In this document: positions 51,933 through 60,916 of the stretch, piece after piece
How the letters are laid out: each line of letters starts with the position of its first letter
How positions within the stretch are numbered: position 1 is the first letter of the stretch
Source of the DNA: Candidatus Poribacteria bacterium
Lineage (GTDB): Bacteria; Poribacteria; WGA-4E; WGA-3G
Reading direction: 5' to 3'
DNA length: 64,000 nucleotides
NCBI GenBank assembly: GCA_009841255.1
Contig: VXMD01000026.1
Location: 153,787-217,786 of the forward strand
Program-made: the position numbers and the translations under genes
The notes under the pieces: model-generated
Database searches by the model: none
What the model was told of the DNA's origin: nothing
Seen by the model: only the letters and a program-made list of their open reading frames with translations

Positions 51933-52691
51933 CTAAAAATGGGTTTCCAGTTGCGCCCGTGCGTTTGCAACCCCGTCAATAATCGGTTGTGGCGTTTCCG
52001 CTTGCAATCCTAAATAGATAAGCATAATCTCTTCAGTGTAGCCGACACGGTCTATCTCCTGACAGATGGCGGGGAAATCCATCTCTGGTGCCCAGAACGG
52101 CTCGCTGCCTGTCCCTGAATCCACGCCACAGTTGAAATAGACACTGACCAACCGCTCCGACAAGGTCCGCAAGGCGACAACTGGATCGTCTCCGGCGCGA
52201 TGAAAATGAAACGGACTGTAGTAAAAACCGAAATTTTCGGCGGGGATCGCATTGAGGATGTGTTGCGTGCGTTCCAGATTGTAAGCCATGCTCCCTTCGT
52301 GCGCGTAGAGCATCAGGGTTAGATTACGAGTCCGTGCTTCTGCGGTGACTGTTTGGAGATGATCAATAATCGTTTCAATCTCGCGGGCGGTGGCTTCTTC
52401 TTTGCCACCACTCGCGATGCTGACGAGTGGAATGGAAAGCCTTTGGGCAGTGTCAAGAATTTCGATTAACGCCTCAAGTCCGTCTGGCGCGTCGACTGCC
52501 ACAGTACTCAACATAGATTTAAAACGGAGTCCAGTCTTCTCTCGGAGGGTAGCGATGGTTTCAGCTTCCACAGTCGAAAAATGAGATTGGGCGAGTTCAA
52601 TCGCGGACACGCCCTTTTGGGATAACCCACCTACAAATTCCGTTAATGGGTAAGGAGAAAATGGGAGGGTGCTTGCGCAATAGGTTCTCAT
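51933..52691 (-). CDS. Sugar phosphate isomerase/epimerase (TIM barrel) (1)
   Basis: A 252-residue xylose-isomerase-like TIM barrel. LTEFVGGLSQKGVSAIELAQSHF, PLVSIASGGKE, LMLYAHEGSMAYNLERTQ (metal ligand region), FGFYYSPFHFHRAGDDP and SVYFNCGVDSGTGSEPF fit the family. Its start overlaps the stop of the next isomerase by 4 bp, so the two are translationally coupled. Such pairs act in sugar or inositol catabolism; substrate unknown. Confidence 0.82.
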   Translation of the reverse strand: MRTYCASTLPFSPYPLTEFVGGLSQKGVSAIELAQSHFSTVEAETIATLREKTGLRFKSMLSTVAVDAPDGLEALIEILDTAQRLSIPLVSIASGGKEEATAREIETIIDHLQTVTAEARTRNLTLMLYAHEGSMAYNLERTQHILNAIPAENFGFYYSPFHFHRAGDDPVVALRTLSERLVSVYFNCGVDSGTGSEPFWAPEMDFPAICQEIDRVGYTEEIMLIYLGLQAETPQPIIDGVANARAQLETHF

Positions 52692-53464
52692 TTCCCCATC
52701 TCCTTCAGTGCGCTCAGGCAGCGTTCGACAGCCTCAAGCGGCGGGAAGGCATCACTTTCATACTCAACGATATACCATTTCGTGCCACCCGTGGCTTCAC
52801 AGACTCGAAAAATCTCATCCCACGGCACGCTGTCCTCACCTATGACCGGACGGAAACCGGCGTGTCTATCTGCCGCACCCAGTGATTCTGTGTAAGGTTT
52901 GAGATGGACTGTGCCAGCGCGGCCTGGATATCTCTCCAGAATGCCGACGAGATCCGCACCACCAGATAACGCGTTACCCATATCCAGTTGCATCACAACG
53001 CCTTCGTTGGTGTTACCGAAAAAAGTGTCCCACGGCAGTTCGCCATCCAACGGCGAAAATTCGATGTGATGGTTATGGTAGCCCGTCACCATGCCATGTG
53101 CGGCGAGTTTATCAGCGATTCCATTAAAAGTATCTGCTAACTTCAACCAGTCCGCCCGTGATTGACGCAGTTCCCCCGGAATCCCCGGAACAATGACATA
53201 AGGATTTTCCAAGATTTTGTTGAATTCGATTGTGTCATCAAGCGTGTCTTCTTGAACGAGGTTGAAAGGTGTGTGCCAACCGCAGCAGACCAAGCCGAAC
53301 TCGTCAAGCAAGCTTTTCAACTCCTGTGCGGAGTGTTGCGGTGGACCGGCGAATTCAACGCCTTCATATCCCATCTCGGCGACCGCTTTTATCGTGCCGC
53401 GGACATCTTCTGCCAACTCATTTCGGACGGAAAACAATTCTAAACCAATTGGTACTCTTGACAT
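52688..53464 (-). CDS. Sugar phosphate isomerase/epimerase (TIM barrel) (2)
   Basis: A 258-residue TIM barrel of the same superfamily: IGLELFSVRNELAEDVRGTIKAVAEMGYEGVEFAG, GWHTPFNLVQ, YHNHHIEF (metal ligands), VVMQLDMGNALSGG and GTVHLKPYTESLG, ending with VPWDEIFRVCEATGGTKWYIVEYES. Closest to proteins often annotated as xylose isomerase-like or inosose dehydratase-like. First gene of a coupled pair. Confidence 0.87.
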   Translation of the reverse strand: MSRVPIGLELFSVRNELAEDVRGTIKAVAEMGYEGVEFAGPPQHSAQELKSLLDEFGLVCCGWHTPFNLVQEDTLDDTIEFNKILENPYVIVPGIPGELRQSRADWLKLADTFNGIADKLAAHGMVTGYHNHHIEFSPLDGELPWDTFFGNTNEGVVMQLDMGNALSGGADLVGILERYPGRAGTVHLKPYTESLGAADRHAGFRPVIGEDSVPWDEIFRVCEATGGTKWYIVEYESDAFPPLEAVERCLSALKEMGK

Positions 53465-53510
53465 GATTTACCTTTCTTTATTTCGTGGAAATGTGTATAT
53501 GGTGAAAACA

Positions 53511-53600
53511 TAAGCCCGTAACGAAGTGGAGGGCTGACTCTACGTCGAGGGACATCAATCATGAAACTACGCTTACCGTCCCGCAAGGTAAGTTAAAAAA
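53511..53600 (+). repeat. Dispersed repeat R1, copy i
   Basis: TAAGCCCGTAACGAAGTGGA at the left, GACTCTACGTCGAGGGACAT in the middle, CGTCCCGCAAGGTAAGTTAA at the right, abutting the stop of the toroid-type gene. Confidence 0.75.
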
Positions 53601-55022
53601 CTATCGTGCGGTGTAGTTGGGCGCGAGGGGACATACCGTAGAAAGTGCCAGCAGTGCCACTCGTGCCAAGCCGTGAATCAGGTACGCGGGGCCCATCTGC
53701 GATTCATACCAGTCAATCCCGGAGGCGCCGAAGGGGAGTGCCTCTGGAAAATAGACCTCCAATACCGTTTCTGATAGTTCAATGCCGCCTTCCAGCCATA
53801 TCGACTCGCCGGTGATGTCGTAGAGATCGGCGAACAATTCAAGTGTGAGACCGGCATCGGATGCCGGAATCTTAAACCCTTCGGTATGAACGCGATTGAC
53901 CGGAAATTTCTCATCAAGATAGGTGTTGCCAACCACGCGCGCCCATTCCATCAACTTCTCATTCTGTGTCAATCGCCATCCACCGAGACAAAGCACTGCC
54001 GTGCTACACACGGTTCCTGCACCATAAACGCTGCCCCACGTTGACATGCGCTCAAAAATCCGGTTCGTCTCACACTCACATAGACTGATGAATTCACGGG
54101 TTTCAAGGTTGTGCGGTGCAGCGAGAAATCCGTCAATATAGACTAAGCCGTAGTGCCGCATCTGGTCTGCCAATTCCGGCAGGAGCGACTCTATCAACGC
54201 GGCGGATTCCAGTAGACTGATTCCTAACGAGAGCGTCTGTGTGGGAGCGTTCTTCTCAAAAAACCGTTCATCCTCTTTCGGTGAGCGACTCTCGATACGC
54301 AGAAGTCCACGCCCATCCCGTTTCTCCCACCAGTAGTGGGTATAGTTCTGAATCTGTTGATGGATTTCGGGACGTTGGTCTTGTGTATATGCGAACGCCA
54401 AATCGAAGATGTAGAAACCTGAATGGCGTGGAAAATCACATGCACGCGCCCCGCGAGTGAGATGGGCTTTTGTGTCAATATTCGCATGCCGTATGTATTC
54501 AAGTCCTTCACCCTCTGTCCAGTGATAATCCAACCCGTCGGCGAAACGCTGAACACAGGCAGGGTTAAACGTATTCAGTTTTTGCCAGATCCAGAGTGGG
54601 ACCTTGCGAAGGTGGTCGTGAATTGCTGCACCACCCGCCGGATTGCGCGAACATCCGACCCGTTCCTCAATGAGTTGCCAAAAGGCGTGTTCGCCCCAAG
54701 GGAATAACCCTGTTGTGGTATTTGTGCAATTCTGGGCAAAGTGCTTCAGATAGCGATCTACGGCTTCAATGTATTCCGGTTTCGATTGACGCACAGCGAG
54801 TGCGTTCATCGTAGCAAGCAGTGGCTCATCGTGAATCAAATTGGAACCGAGATGTGCTCTGTCGCCGTCCCGTTGTCCCGGGATCTTAGTCGGTTTCTCC
54901 GTTAGCATATCGCCAGTTTGTGGATGCAGAATTGAGGGAAACAGCCCTTTGTAGGGTTCGCTACTTTCGATAAGCTGGTCGATGGCGTTGCATATTTTCG
55001 TTATAATTGCTTCTGGGTTCAT
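53601..55022 (-). CDS. (Alpha/alpha)-toroid protein, pectate lyase-like annotation possible
   Basis: A 473-residue soluble protein without signal peptide. Repeated Trp/Tyr-rich helices (LFPWGEHAFWQLIEERVG, DYHWTEGEGLEYIRHANID, YTHYWWEKRDGRGLLRIESR, WARVVGNTYLDEKFP) suggest an alpha/alpha toroid as in six-hairpin glycosidases and some polysaccharide lyases. A catalytic pair cannot be named from sequence alone. Start 55022 follows GAGGT at a suitable distance; the longer frame adds 15 residues. Likely a glycan-processing enzyme; it lies upstream of two sugar isomerases but behind repeat R1i. Confidence 0.65.
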   Translation of the reverse strand: MNPEAIITKICNAIDQLIESSEPYKGLFPSILHPQTGDMLTEKPTKIPGQRDGDRAHLGSNLIHDEPLLATMNALAVRQSKPEYIEAVDRYLKHFAQNCTNTTTGLFPWGEHAFWQLIEERVGCSRNPAGGAAIHDHLRKVPLWIWQKLNTFNPACVQRFADGLDYHWTEGEGLEYIRHANIDTKAHLTRGARACDFPRHSGFYIFDLAFAYTQDQRPEIHQQIQNYTHYWWEKRDGRGLLRIESRSPKEDERFFEKNAPTQTLSLGISLLESAALIESLLPELADQMRHYGLVYIDGFLAAPHNLETREFISLCECETNRIFERMSTWGSVYGAGTVCSTAVLCLGGWRLTQNEKLMEWARVVGNTYLDEKFPVNRVHTEGFKIPASDAGLTLELFADLYDITGESIWLEGGIELSETVLEVYFPEALPFGASGIDWYESQMGPAYLIHGLARVALLALSTVCPLAPNYTAR

Positions 55023-55104
55023 TGCAATGAGACCTCTACCTGTGCTGAATGGGAAATATCGTATCATGAACAGATTAAATAATCAAGTACGGACGAGTGT
55101 GTTT

Positions 55105-55126
55105 GTAGTAGTGCGATTCATCGCAC
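55105..55126 (+). repeat. Palindromic repeat R3, copy 1
   Basis: GTAGTAGTGCGATTCATCGC followed by AC: stem GTGCGA/TCGCAC with a TTCA loop. A close match lies just past the gene on the other side (56163). Confidence 0.6.
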
Positions 55127-55256
55127 GTTCAGAAGGTGTGTATAACGGGCATTGTCCCGCAAGTCCACACGCGACTTGCGCAGGGTTGCCCTACTACCAA
55201 CCAATTTAACTTGAAGTATGGCAAACTGAATATATCTGGACAACCCCATTTTTTTC

Positions 55257-55285
55257 TTGTCATCTGCTTGTTTGTCTTATATAAT
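55257..55285 (+). promoter_or_regulatory. Promoter for the TIM-barrel isomerase gene
   Basis: TTGTCA (55257-55262), 17 bp, TATAAT (55280-55285), about 60 bp before the ATG at 55347. Confidence 0.7.
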
Positions 55286-55346
55286 CATCATGTTTTCTAT
55301 ACTTCAGATCGAACTTACGAAAACCATTATTTCACAGGAGAAACTT

Positions 55347-56147
55347 ATGCACGTTGGACTTATGGGAGGGACAATTCGACGCGAAACGCTCGGCGAGACG
55401 CTGGACGCTATTGTGGAACACGATGTCCATCATTTACAATATCATGTGCCTGCAGGACTGACGCTCTCGGAGGTTCGCAAGGCGATCGACGACCGACAGA
55501 TTACGATCTCAGCACTTGGAGGCACCTATAACATGATTGATCCCGATGTTGAGAAACGACACGCTGGATTGCAGATGTTGCGTTCTGTCGCTGAGCAGTG
55601 TGTGCCAATGGGCACATCCGTGATTACGATCTGTACCGGCTCGCGTGACCCGAACAGTATGTGGCGGGCACATCCTGATAACAATACACCGGAAGCGTGG
55701 CGCGATCTCGTTGAATCTATGAAGCAGGCACTGGAGGTCGCTGAGGAGTACGAGGTGACACTCGCTCTTGAACCTGAAGTCGCGAACGTCGTCGATTCAG
55801 CACCGAAAGCGCGTCGTCTGCTCGATGAGATGCAATCACCGTACCTGAAAGTTTGTATGGACGGCGCGAATATCTTCCACAAAGGTGAACTCCCGAAGAT
55901 GCGTGAAATCCTTGATGAGGCGTTCGCACTGCTTAAGGACGATATTGCCTTGGCACACGCGAAGGACTTGGACCGCGATGGTGAGGCAGGTCACCTCGCC
56001 GCTGGGACAGGGCTGCTGGACTACGATCAGTATCTCGGGCTGCTAAAGGAGAGCGGTTATGATGGAGCGGTCGTGCTACACGGGTTGTCGGAAGAACAGG
56101 TGCCTTTTTGTACAAGTTTCCTACGGGAAAAAATTGCTGCACTGTAG
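55347..56147 (+). CDS. Sugar phosphate isomerase/epimerase (TIM barrel) (3)
   Basis: A 266-residue xylose-isomerase-like TIM barrel. MHVGLMGGTIRRETLGET, SVITICTGSRDPNSMWRAHPDN, VTLALEPEVANVVDSAPKA (metal Glu), LKVCMDGANIFHKGELPKM, IALAHAKDLDRDGEAGHLAAGTGLLDY and a final AVVLHGLSE. These match 2-keto-myo-inositol- or 5-keto-type isomerases in general shape; the substrate is unknown. ATG 55347 has CAGGAG eight bases upstream; the promoter lies within the longer frame that begins at 55257, which rules that start out. Confidence 0.87.
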   Translation: MHVGLMGGTIRRETLGETLDAIVEHDVHHLQYHVPAGLTLSEVRKAIDDRQITISALGGTYNMIDPDVEKRHAGLQMLRSVAEQCVPMGTSVITICTGSRDPNSMWRAHPDNNTPEAWRDLVESMKQALEVAEEYEVTLALEPEVANVVDSAPKARRLLDEMQSPYLKVCMDGANIFHKGELPKMREILDEAFALLKDDIALAHAKDLDRDGEAGHLAAGTGLLDYDQYLGLLKESGYDGAVVLHGLSEEQVPFCTSFLREKIAAL

Positions 56148-56162
56148 GAAATGCTTTGGTTC

Positions 56163-56184
56163 GTAGTAGGGTGATTTATCGCCC
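56163..56184 (+). repeat. Palindromic repeat R3, copy 2
   Basis: GTAGTAGGGTGATTTATCGC followed by CC: stem GGGTGA/TCGCCC with loop TTTA. Same layout as copy 1 with compensating changes in the stem. Confidence 0.6.
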
Positions 56185-56188
56185 GTCT

Positions 56189-57829
56189 TCAGATCTTTCC
56201 GGACATTCGTTCTGCTAAGCGAGCGAGTGCCGGTGACGTGTCCAATTGGTCAAGTTCCGCTTCAATCAGGGTAAAGTATTGTGTCTCGGCGAGTGCGGCT
56301 TTAATGGCTTCGTCGAACTCACCTTCGGTGCGAACATGGTAGCCGCGTCCTGTTCCAAACAGTGTCGGCATAGAACTGTAGTTCCAACAGCCTATGTCGT
56401 TAAAGGGACCGTCGAGGAGATGCCGTTCAGTGCCATACCCGTGGTTGTTCAGTACAAGAACAATCGGATTGAGTCCGTACCGGACGGTCGTTGAGAGTTC
56501 GGTGCCTGTCATTTGGAAGGCACCATCTCCGACGATAACGAGGCACCGTGCGTGTGGCATACTCAGTTGCGCCCCAACGGATGCCGGCACTGCAAACCCC
56601 ATTGAGGTGTAATAGGCAGGACTGATGAAGTTGGTATGTTGATGGATTCGCAACTCCGCAGCCCCGAAGAGACTGTCGCCGACATCGGCGATAACTGTCA
56701 GTTCGTCGTTTATGAATTCGTTGAGGTGTTGGAACAACCGGCACGTTGTTAAAGGCGCGTCGGGTTCGACCTTAAACGGTTCCCTATCTGAGGATACCCA
56801 TCCCAAATTCGGCTTCCGTCGTTTTCGGAGTTTAGGCGAATTGAGACCGTCAATAAAATCGTCGAACATCACCTCTTCATAATTGTGATAGCGGACTGTA
56901 ATTTTTTCCGAGGTGGCGTAGATTGAGTGTGCTCGATCGAGGTTTGCGGTGTAAATTCCAAGGTTCACATCCGTCATGAATGCGCCCAGGATAATCACAC
57001 AGTCCGAATCTTCAACAAATTGTCGGACCTCTTGTCTCCCCATCGCGCCCTCATATATACCCAAGTAAAGTGGGTGGGATTCCGGCATCACCGATTTTCC
57101 AAGCAGCGTTGCCACGACTGGAATCCGTTTTTCTTCTATGAGTCTGAGTAATTTATTTTGGTAACCGAATCTGTGGAGTTCTACGCCCGCGAGAATGACA
57201 GGTTTTTTGCTGTGGTTGATGAAATCGAGGGCATCTTCAACAGCGGCGTCCAATGTGTCTGGGTCGCTGAGATGTCCACCGGTTGAGGGACGTTGGTGCA
57301 GCGTGCCACGGACATCCACCATATCGCGTGGGAGTTCAATGTATCCCGGACGTTTGTAGCGATAGACGGCATCAAGCACTCGATCGATTTCATTGAAGGC
57401 GGTAAAGGGTTCGTCAAGCAGTGCCGTTGCGACGGTTATCTCGTCATAAATCCGTTGCTGTGTATGGAAATCCCTGACTTTATGGTGGAGGAGTTCATCT
57501 TTTCCGTGTTCTCTGATGCCGGGGGCACCACTGATAACAACAACGGGTGATTTCTCTGCGTAGGCACCCGCGACAGCGTTCACCATGGATAACCCACCGA
57601 CGCAATAGGTAACACAGGCGGCACCCATGCCTTTTATCCGAGCATAAGCATCGGCGGCGTAGCCTGCTGCGTCCTCACGGGTCATACCGATATGCTGAAT
57701 TGAGCTCTGCTCGATAAGGTCATAGAACCGCAGGACGTAATCCCCAGGAATACCGAAGATGTGTTCAATGTCATAACCCTCTAATTTTCTGAGTAGGTAT
57801 TCGCCGATCGTTGGAGGTCTGTTGTACAT
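56189..57829 (-). CDS. TPP-dependent 2-oxo acid decarboxylase (indolepyruvate/phenylpyruvate/branched-chain type)
   Basis: A 546-residue thiamine-diphosphate enzyme that decarboxylates a 2-oxo acid to an aldehyde. Three domains: N-terminal pyrimidine-binding (about 1-185; catalytic Glu in TREDAAGYAADAYAR near residue 48, plus the HH pair ELLHHKVRD), central (about 195-330), and C-terminal PP-binding with GDGAFQMTGTELSTTVRYG...NNHGYGTE. The HH pair and DxG contacts favour the indolepyruvate/ketoisovalerate decarboxylase group over acetolactate synthase. It lies upstream of, and close to, no coupled partner; the restriction gene follows on the same strand 29 bp away. Confidence 0.87.
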   Translation of the reverse strand: MYNRPPTIGEYLLRKLEGYDIEHIFGIPGDYVLRFYDLIEQSSIQHIGMTREDAAGYAADAYARIKGMGAACVTYCVGGLSMVNAVAGAYAEKSPVVVISGAPGIREHGKDELLHHKVRDFHTQQRIYDEITVATALLDEPFTAFNEIDRVLDAVYRYKRPGYIELPRDMVDVRGTLHQRPSTGGHLSDPDTLDAAVEDALDFINHSKKPVILAGVELHRFGYQNKLLRLIEEKRIPVVATLLGKSVMPESHPLYLGIYEGAMGRQEVRQFVEDSDCVIILGAFMTDVNLGIYTANLDRAHSIYATSEKITVRYHNYEEVMFDDFIDGLNSPKLRKRRKPNLGWVSSDREPFKVEPDAPLTTCRLFQHLNEFINDELTVIADVGDSLFGAAELRIHQHTNFISPAYYTSMGFAVPASVGAQLSMPHARCLVIVGDGAFQMTGTELSTTVRYGLNPIVLVLNNHGYGTERHLLDGPFNDIGCWNYSSMPTLFGTGRGYHVRTEGEFDEAIKAALAETQYFTLIEAELDQLDTSPALARLAERMSGKI

Positions 57830-57858
57830 GGGGTTGCCTCGCTGTGTATAGTTGTTTT

Positions 57859-58521
57859 TTAGAAGTCCTCAGTAGCAACAAGAGCACCATCCGGAATTTT
57901 CTGGATGTTTACGTTGAATTTCGGTGGTCTTGGCCTACCATTAGAGTTTCTACCTTGATGGTACAAACTACTACATTGATCTAACGTCTCGTTATCCAGG
58001 CAAATAAAGTGGATTTCCGATAAAACGAACTCTGTCTTACGTCGTCTTGACATCGCACCTCTATTGATTCTATTTGTTTCATATTTGCTGATGCCCTCTT
58101 TCAGCTCGTCATGCCATTTTTTGAAAGTTCTTTTCTCGTCGTTGTACTCTACTTCACCGATCGCGAGGATCAGTCCATAGTGTCCATAATTATCAAGTGT
58201 GTTTTTTATTGCCTCCACATCATTTGTAACGACATCGTGCCGCGTTGTATTAGCGGCATGTGCCTTAAAGTCCCACGAGATTTCCTGAAATGCATCAAAT
58301 ATTGTATTACCATACTTCTTGCCGGGCATATCAATTATGCCATTAAAATGGGTTTCACATAAAAATTCAAAGTAAAAGCCCATCCATTCCATTTGCTTCC
58401 ACTGTGTTGAACCACCCTCTTTCATCTCAAGAATAGAGTTTCTGCCATCCCAAACTGTTGGTATGTTTCGCGAGGCGGTTTGCAGTTTTTCAACTGTGTC
58501 AGTGATTTTTGGGTTTATCAT
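57859..58521 (-). CDS. Putative type II restriction endonuclease (PD-(D/E)XK-like)
   Basis: A 220-residue soluble protein next to a DNA methyltransferase (7-bp gap, same strand), the usual arrangement of an R-M pair. A likely catalytic segment is NTIFDAFQEISWDFKAHA (about residues 72-89), with D76 and D84-x-K86 matching a PD-(D/E)XK core. A second conserved-looking part is GLILAIGEVEYND. I cannot name the family or recognition site. The A/T-rich composition differs from the surrounding metabolic genes, suggesting acquisition. The start at 58521 is followed directly upstream by the methyltransferase stop. Confidence 0.68.
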   Translation of the reverse strand: MINPKITDTVEKLQTASRNIPTVWDGRNSILEMKEGGSTQWKQMEWMGFYFEFLCETHFNGIIDMPGKKYGNTIFDAFQEISWDFKAHAANTTRHDVVTNDVEAIKNTLDNYGHYGLILAIGEVEYNDEKRTFKKWHDELKEGISKYETNRINRGAMSRRRKTEFVLSEIHFICLDNETLDQCSSLYHQGRNSNGRPRPPKFNVNIQKIPDGALVATEDF

Positions 58522-58528
58522 AATAAAA

Positions 58529-59344
58529 TTACGCTTCCTTGTTGAATAAGTCCCATACGGGTTCTTCTTCTGTTTTCTGAATCAAGTATTTCCCTGACTC
58601 AAGCCTGTCGCTGGCGAATTCATAATATGCTGGAACAATCTCGAAGCCTATGTAATGCCGTCCCTTCATTTTACTAACGACAGCAACCTGCCCTGAACCT
58701 AAAAACGGATCCAAAACGACATCACCTTTTTCACTGGAATAATCAAGGATTTTGTCAATAAGTTCAGCTGGCAATTTCGTTGGTGTTTTCACTGCACCTT
58801 GCCAATACTCTCTCTTAATTTCCCAGACATCCTCTTTATCTTTATAGTGCGCCGATCCACCGTTTGCAGTCTTTGCATCCTTATCAAATCGGCGATACGG
58901 ATAAAACTTTCGTTTTTTATCGTTTTTGCACAAAAAAAGACAATGGTAATGGGAGGTTACGTATTTACGCTTGGTAACAACACCAAACTGATATTTCCAA
59001 ATTAGGTGATTGACTGTCGTCAGCTGACACTCGTCGATTGCTATCAGGAGGTCTTTTAGATGATTCCAACCGGAGAAGATATACATGCTTCCAGAATCCT
59101 TTAGCACTCGCGTCGCAGCAGAGAGCCAATCAAGCGTAAAAGCAAGATAATCGCTTCCTTCAATTTCGTTGTAACCTTGAAGGACTCGATTCTCTTTCCG
59201 ATTGTAATTGTGACGAGTCGCTTTGAAGTCAATCGCGAAGGGCGGATCCGTTATGACGAGATCGACACATTCCTCCGGCATTTCGGACATCAGTTGAATA
59301 CAATCACCCTGTTTAATTATGTCAATCCATTCAGGTTGTTTCAT
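58529..59344 (-). CDS. Type II DNA methyltransferase (beta class, DPPF)
   Basis: A 271-residue DNA amino-methyltransferase: motif IV ITDPPFAIDF (near residue 33) precedes motif I VVLDPFLGSGQVAVV (near residue 210), beta-class order. DPPF is typical of N6-adenine enzymes. The N-terminus is IIKQGDCIQLMSEMPEECVDLV, the usual start for this class. Its ATG overlaps the stop of mannonate dehydratase as ATGA, so its translation is coupled to a sugar-catabolic gene, unusual for a restriction system. Partner nuclease is likely the next gene downstream. Confidence 0.88.
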   Translation of the reverse strand: MKQPEWIDIIKQGDCIQLMSEMPEECVDLVITDPPFAIDFKATRHNYNRKENRVLQGYNEIEGSDYLAFTLDWLSAATRVLKDSGSMYIFSGWNHLKDLLIAIDECQLTTVNHLIWKYQFGVVTKRKYVTSHYHCLFLCKNDKKRKFYPYRRFDKDAKTANGGSAHYKDKEDVWEIKREYWQGAVKTPTKLPAELIDKILDYSSEKGDVVLDPFLGSGQVAVVSKMKGRHYIGFEIVPAYYEFASDRLESGKYLIQKTEEEPVWDLFNKEA

Positions 59345-60312
59345 TTCTCGACCGCCATTAAGATTTCGAGGAATGCTGTCATGTACCCGATGGCGTATGC
59401 GCGACCCCGATGTCCCCAGTCTGTGTCATCAACGATATGTGGCACATGATCAGTAATCATGAAGCCTGTAAAACCGACCTCTTTCAACGTCCGCATCACG
59501 TCAAACATATCGCAATTGCCGTTGTTAACGAAGGATTCCGCAAATTTTGGGACATGCCCTTGCACATCTCGGAAATGGACGTAAAAAATCTTGTCGCGTT
59601 CTCCGAAATAACGGATCGCATCCGTGACACCCGGTCCCATTTCGGACCAGGAACCGACACAGAAATCGAGTCCGTGTAGGGGACTGTCGGCGATTTCCAT
59701 CCCGCGTTTGAAACCCTCAAAGTTGCGGAACAGGCGCGGCACACCCGCAAGGGATTCCACAGGCGGATCATCTGGATGGAGCGCGAGCTTAACGCCTGCC
59801 TCTTCTGCGACGGGCAGAATGGCGTTCATGTAATACTCGTAATTCTCCCATATCTCGTCTTCCGTGTAAACACGACCGTGTGTTAAAGGCGCGTCTTTGA
59901 CCTGTTCCATATCGAAACTGGTAACAGCGGCACCGCCTCTTCCCGGTGTGGTTCGGGAGGTCCGCCAGACTTCGTTGGGCATCCAGTGGTACCCGAATAT
60001 TTCAACACCAGCCTTGCCGAGGTTGCGGATTGTTGTTGCCATGTTCTCAATCTGGGCGTCGCGTCCGGGCAAACCGAGCATCGTTTTGTCGTAAAAGGAG
60101 ACAGGCACGTTCTCAAGTGCGGCTAACCGTAACCCAGCATTCTCTATCTCCGTCCGGAGATGAAGAATGTCCATGAATTCCCAGCGTTCTGTGCCGGGGA
60201 GTTGTGGTGTGTTGAGCAGCACATCTTCAACCCCAAGTTGCTTGATGAATTTCAGCCGTTCTTCACTGAGGGCATTGAACTGACCTAAACCGAGACGCAT
60301 TTTCTGTGACAT
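59341..60312 (-). CDS. uxuA: Mannonate dehydratase (UxuA)
   Basis: Converts D-mannonate to 2-keto-3-deoxy-D-gluconate in hexuronate breakdown. A TIM barrel of 323 residues, shorter than E. coli UxuA (394) but near the length of compact bacterial versions. Visible family motifs: VEIFGYHWMPNEVWRTS, LALHPDDPPVESLAGVPR, FCVGSWSEMGPGV, YVHFRDVQGHVPKFAESFVNNGN and MITDHVPHI; the His, Cys and Asp metal ligands are present. CAGGAG-like GAGCAGATAACC precedes the ATG. It leads an unusual transcript with the R-M genes. Confidence 0.85.
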   Translation of the reverse strand: MSQKMRLGLGQFNALSEERLKFIKQLGVEDVLLNTPQLPGTERWEFMDILHLRTEIENAGLRLAALENVPVSFYDKTMLGLPGRDAQIENMATTIRNLGKAGVEIFGYHWMPNEVWRTSRTTPGRGGAAVTSFDMEQVKDAPLTHGRVYTEDEIWENYEYYMNAILPVAEEAGVKLALHPDDPPVESLAGVPRLFRNFEGFKRGMEIADSPLHGLDFCVGSWSEMGPGVTDAIRYFGERDKIFYVHFRDVQGHVPKFAESFVNNGNCDMFDVMRTLKEVGFTGFMITDHVPHIVDDTDWGHRGRAYAIGYMTAFLEILMAVEK

Positions 60313-60412
60313 GGTTATCTGCTCCTTTTTAATCTATTGCTCCTGGACGGGGTTTCCTCCGTCAACTCCGATCTAAAATTGTTAAGAAACCTGCTTTAGG
60401 TTGGGACAGGTT

Positions 60413-60474
60413 TTTTAACAATTGGAATACTGTCCTGACCACGGAAGGACAGCCCAGGACCAATTGTTAAAAAT
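60413..60474. terminator. Inverted repeat at the dtd stop codon
   Basis: TTAACAATTGG and CCAATTGTTAA arms about 35 bases apart with a CTGTCC/GGACAG inner pairing; one arm includes the dtd stop codon. Probable termination structure between dtd and uxuA. Confidence 0.5.
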
Positions 60475-60916
60475 TTTTGTCGCTATCCAGTAAAATGGTG
60501 ACGGGACCGTCGTTAATGAGTTGGACATCCATCATCGCTTGAAAGGTGCCCCCTTGCGTTGGGACCTTTCGTTTTTCTAAAGCAGCGATGAACTCTTCAT
60601 ACAGCGCATTCGCGACTTCGGGACGAGCGGCGTTGATAAAACTCGGACGTCGTCCTTTACGGCAGTCCCCGTAGAGGGTGAATTGCGAGACAACGAGTGC
60701 AGCCCCTCCCGTTTCAAGGAGTGAACAATTCATTTTACCCTCTACGTCCTCGAAGATACGCAGGTTAGCAATCTTGTTAGCGATGTATTCTAATTCTGTT
60801 GTTGTATCGTCATGGGCAACGCCGAGAAAAATGAGGACGCCTGCTCCTATTTCGGAGACGCGTTCGCCGTCTACTGTAACACTCGCGGATTTGACGCGTT
60901 GAACAACTGCTCGCAT
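60467..60916 (-). CDS. dtd: D-aminoacyl-tRNA deacylase
   Basis: Removes D-amino acids from mischarged tRNA. 149 residues, the normal length. [17 protein letters not shown] at the start, the SQFTLYGD motif near residue 78, RRPSF, and the C-terminal [11 protein letters not shown] (the invariant GPVT motif) are all present. The start is fixed by alignment of the MRAVVQRV sequence; the A-rich end of R1 copy j with AAGGA lies 11 bases upstream. Housekeeping gene standing alone between catabolic and envelope genes. Confidence 0.95.
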   Translation of the reverse strand: MRAVVQRVKSASVTVDGERVSEIGAGVLIFLGVAHDDTTTELEYIANKIANLRIFEDVEGKMNCSLLETGGAALVVSQFTLYGDCRKGRRPSFINAARPEVANALYEEFIAALEKRKVPTQGGTFQAMMDVQLINDGPVTILLDSDKNF

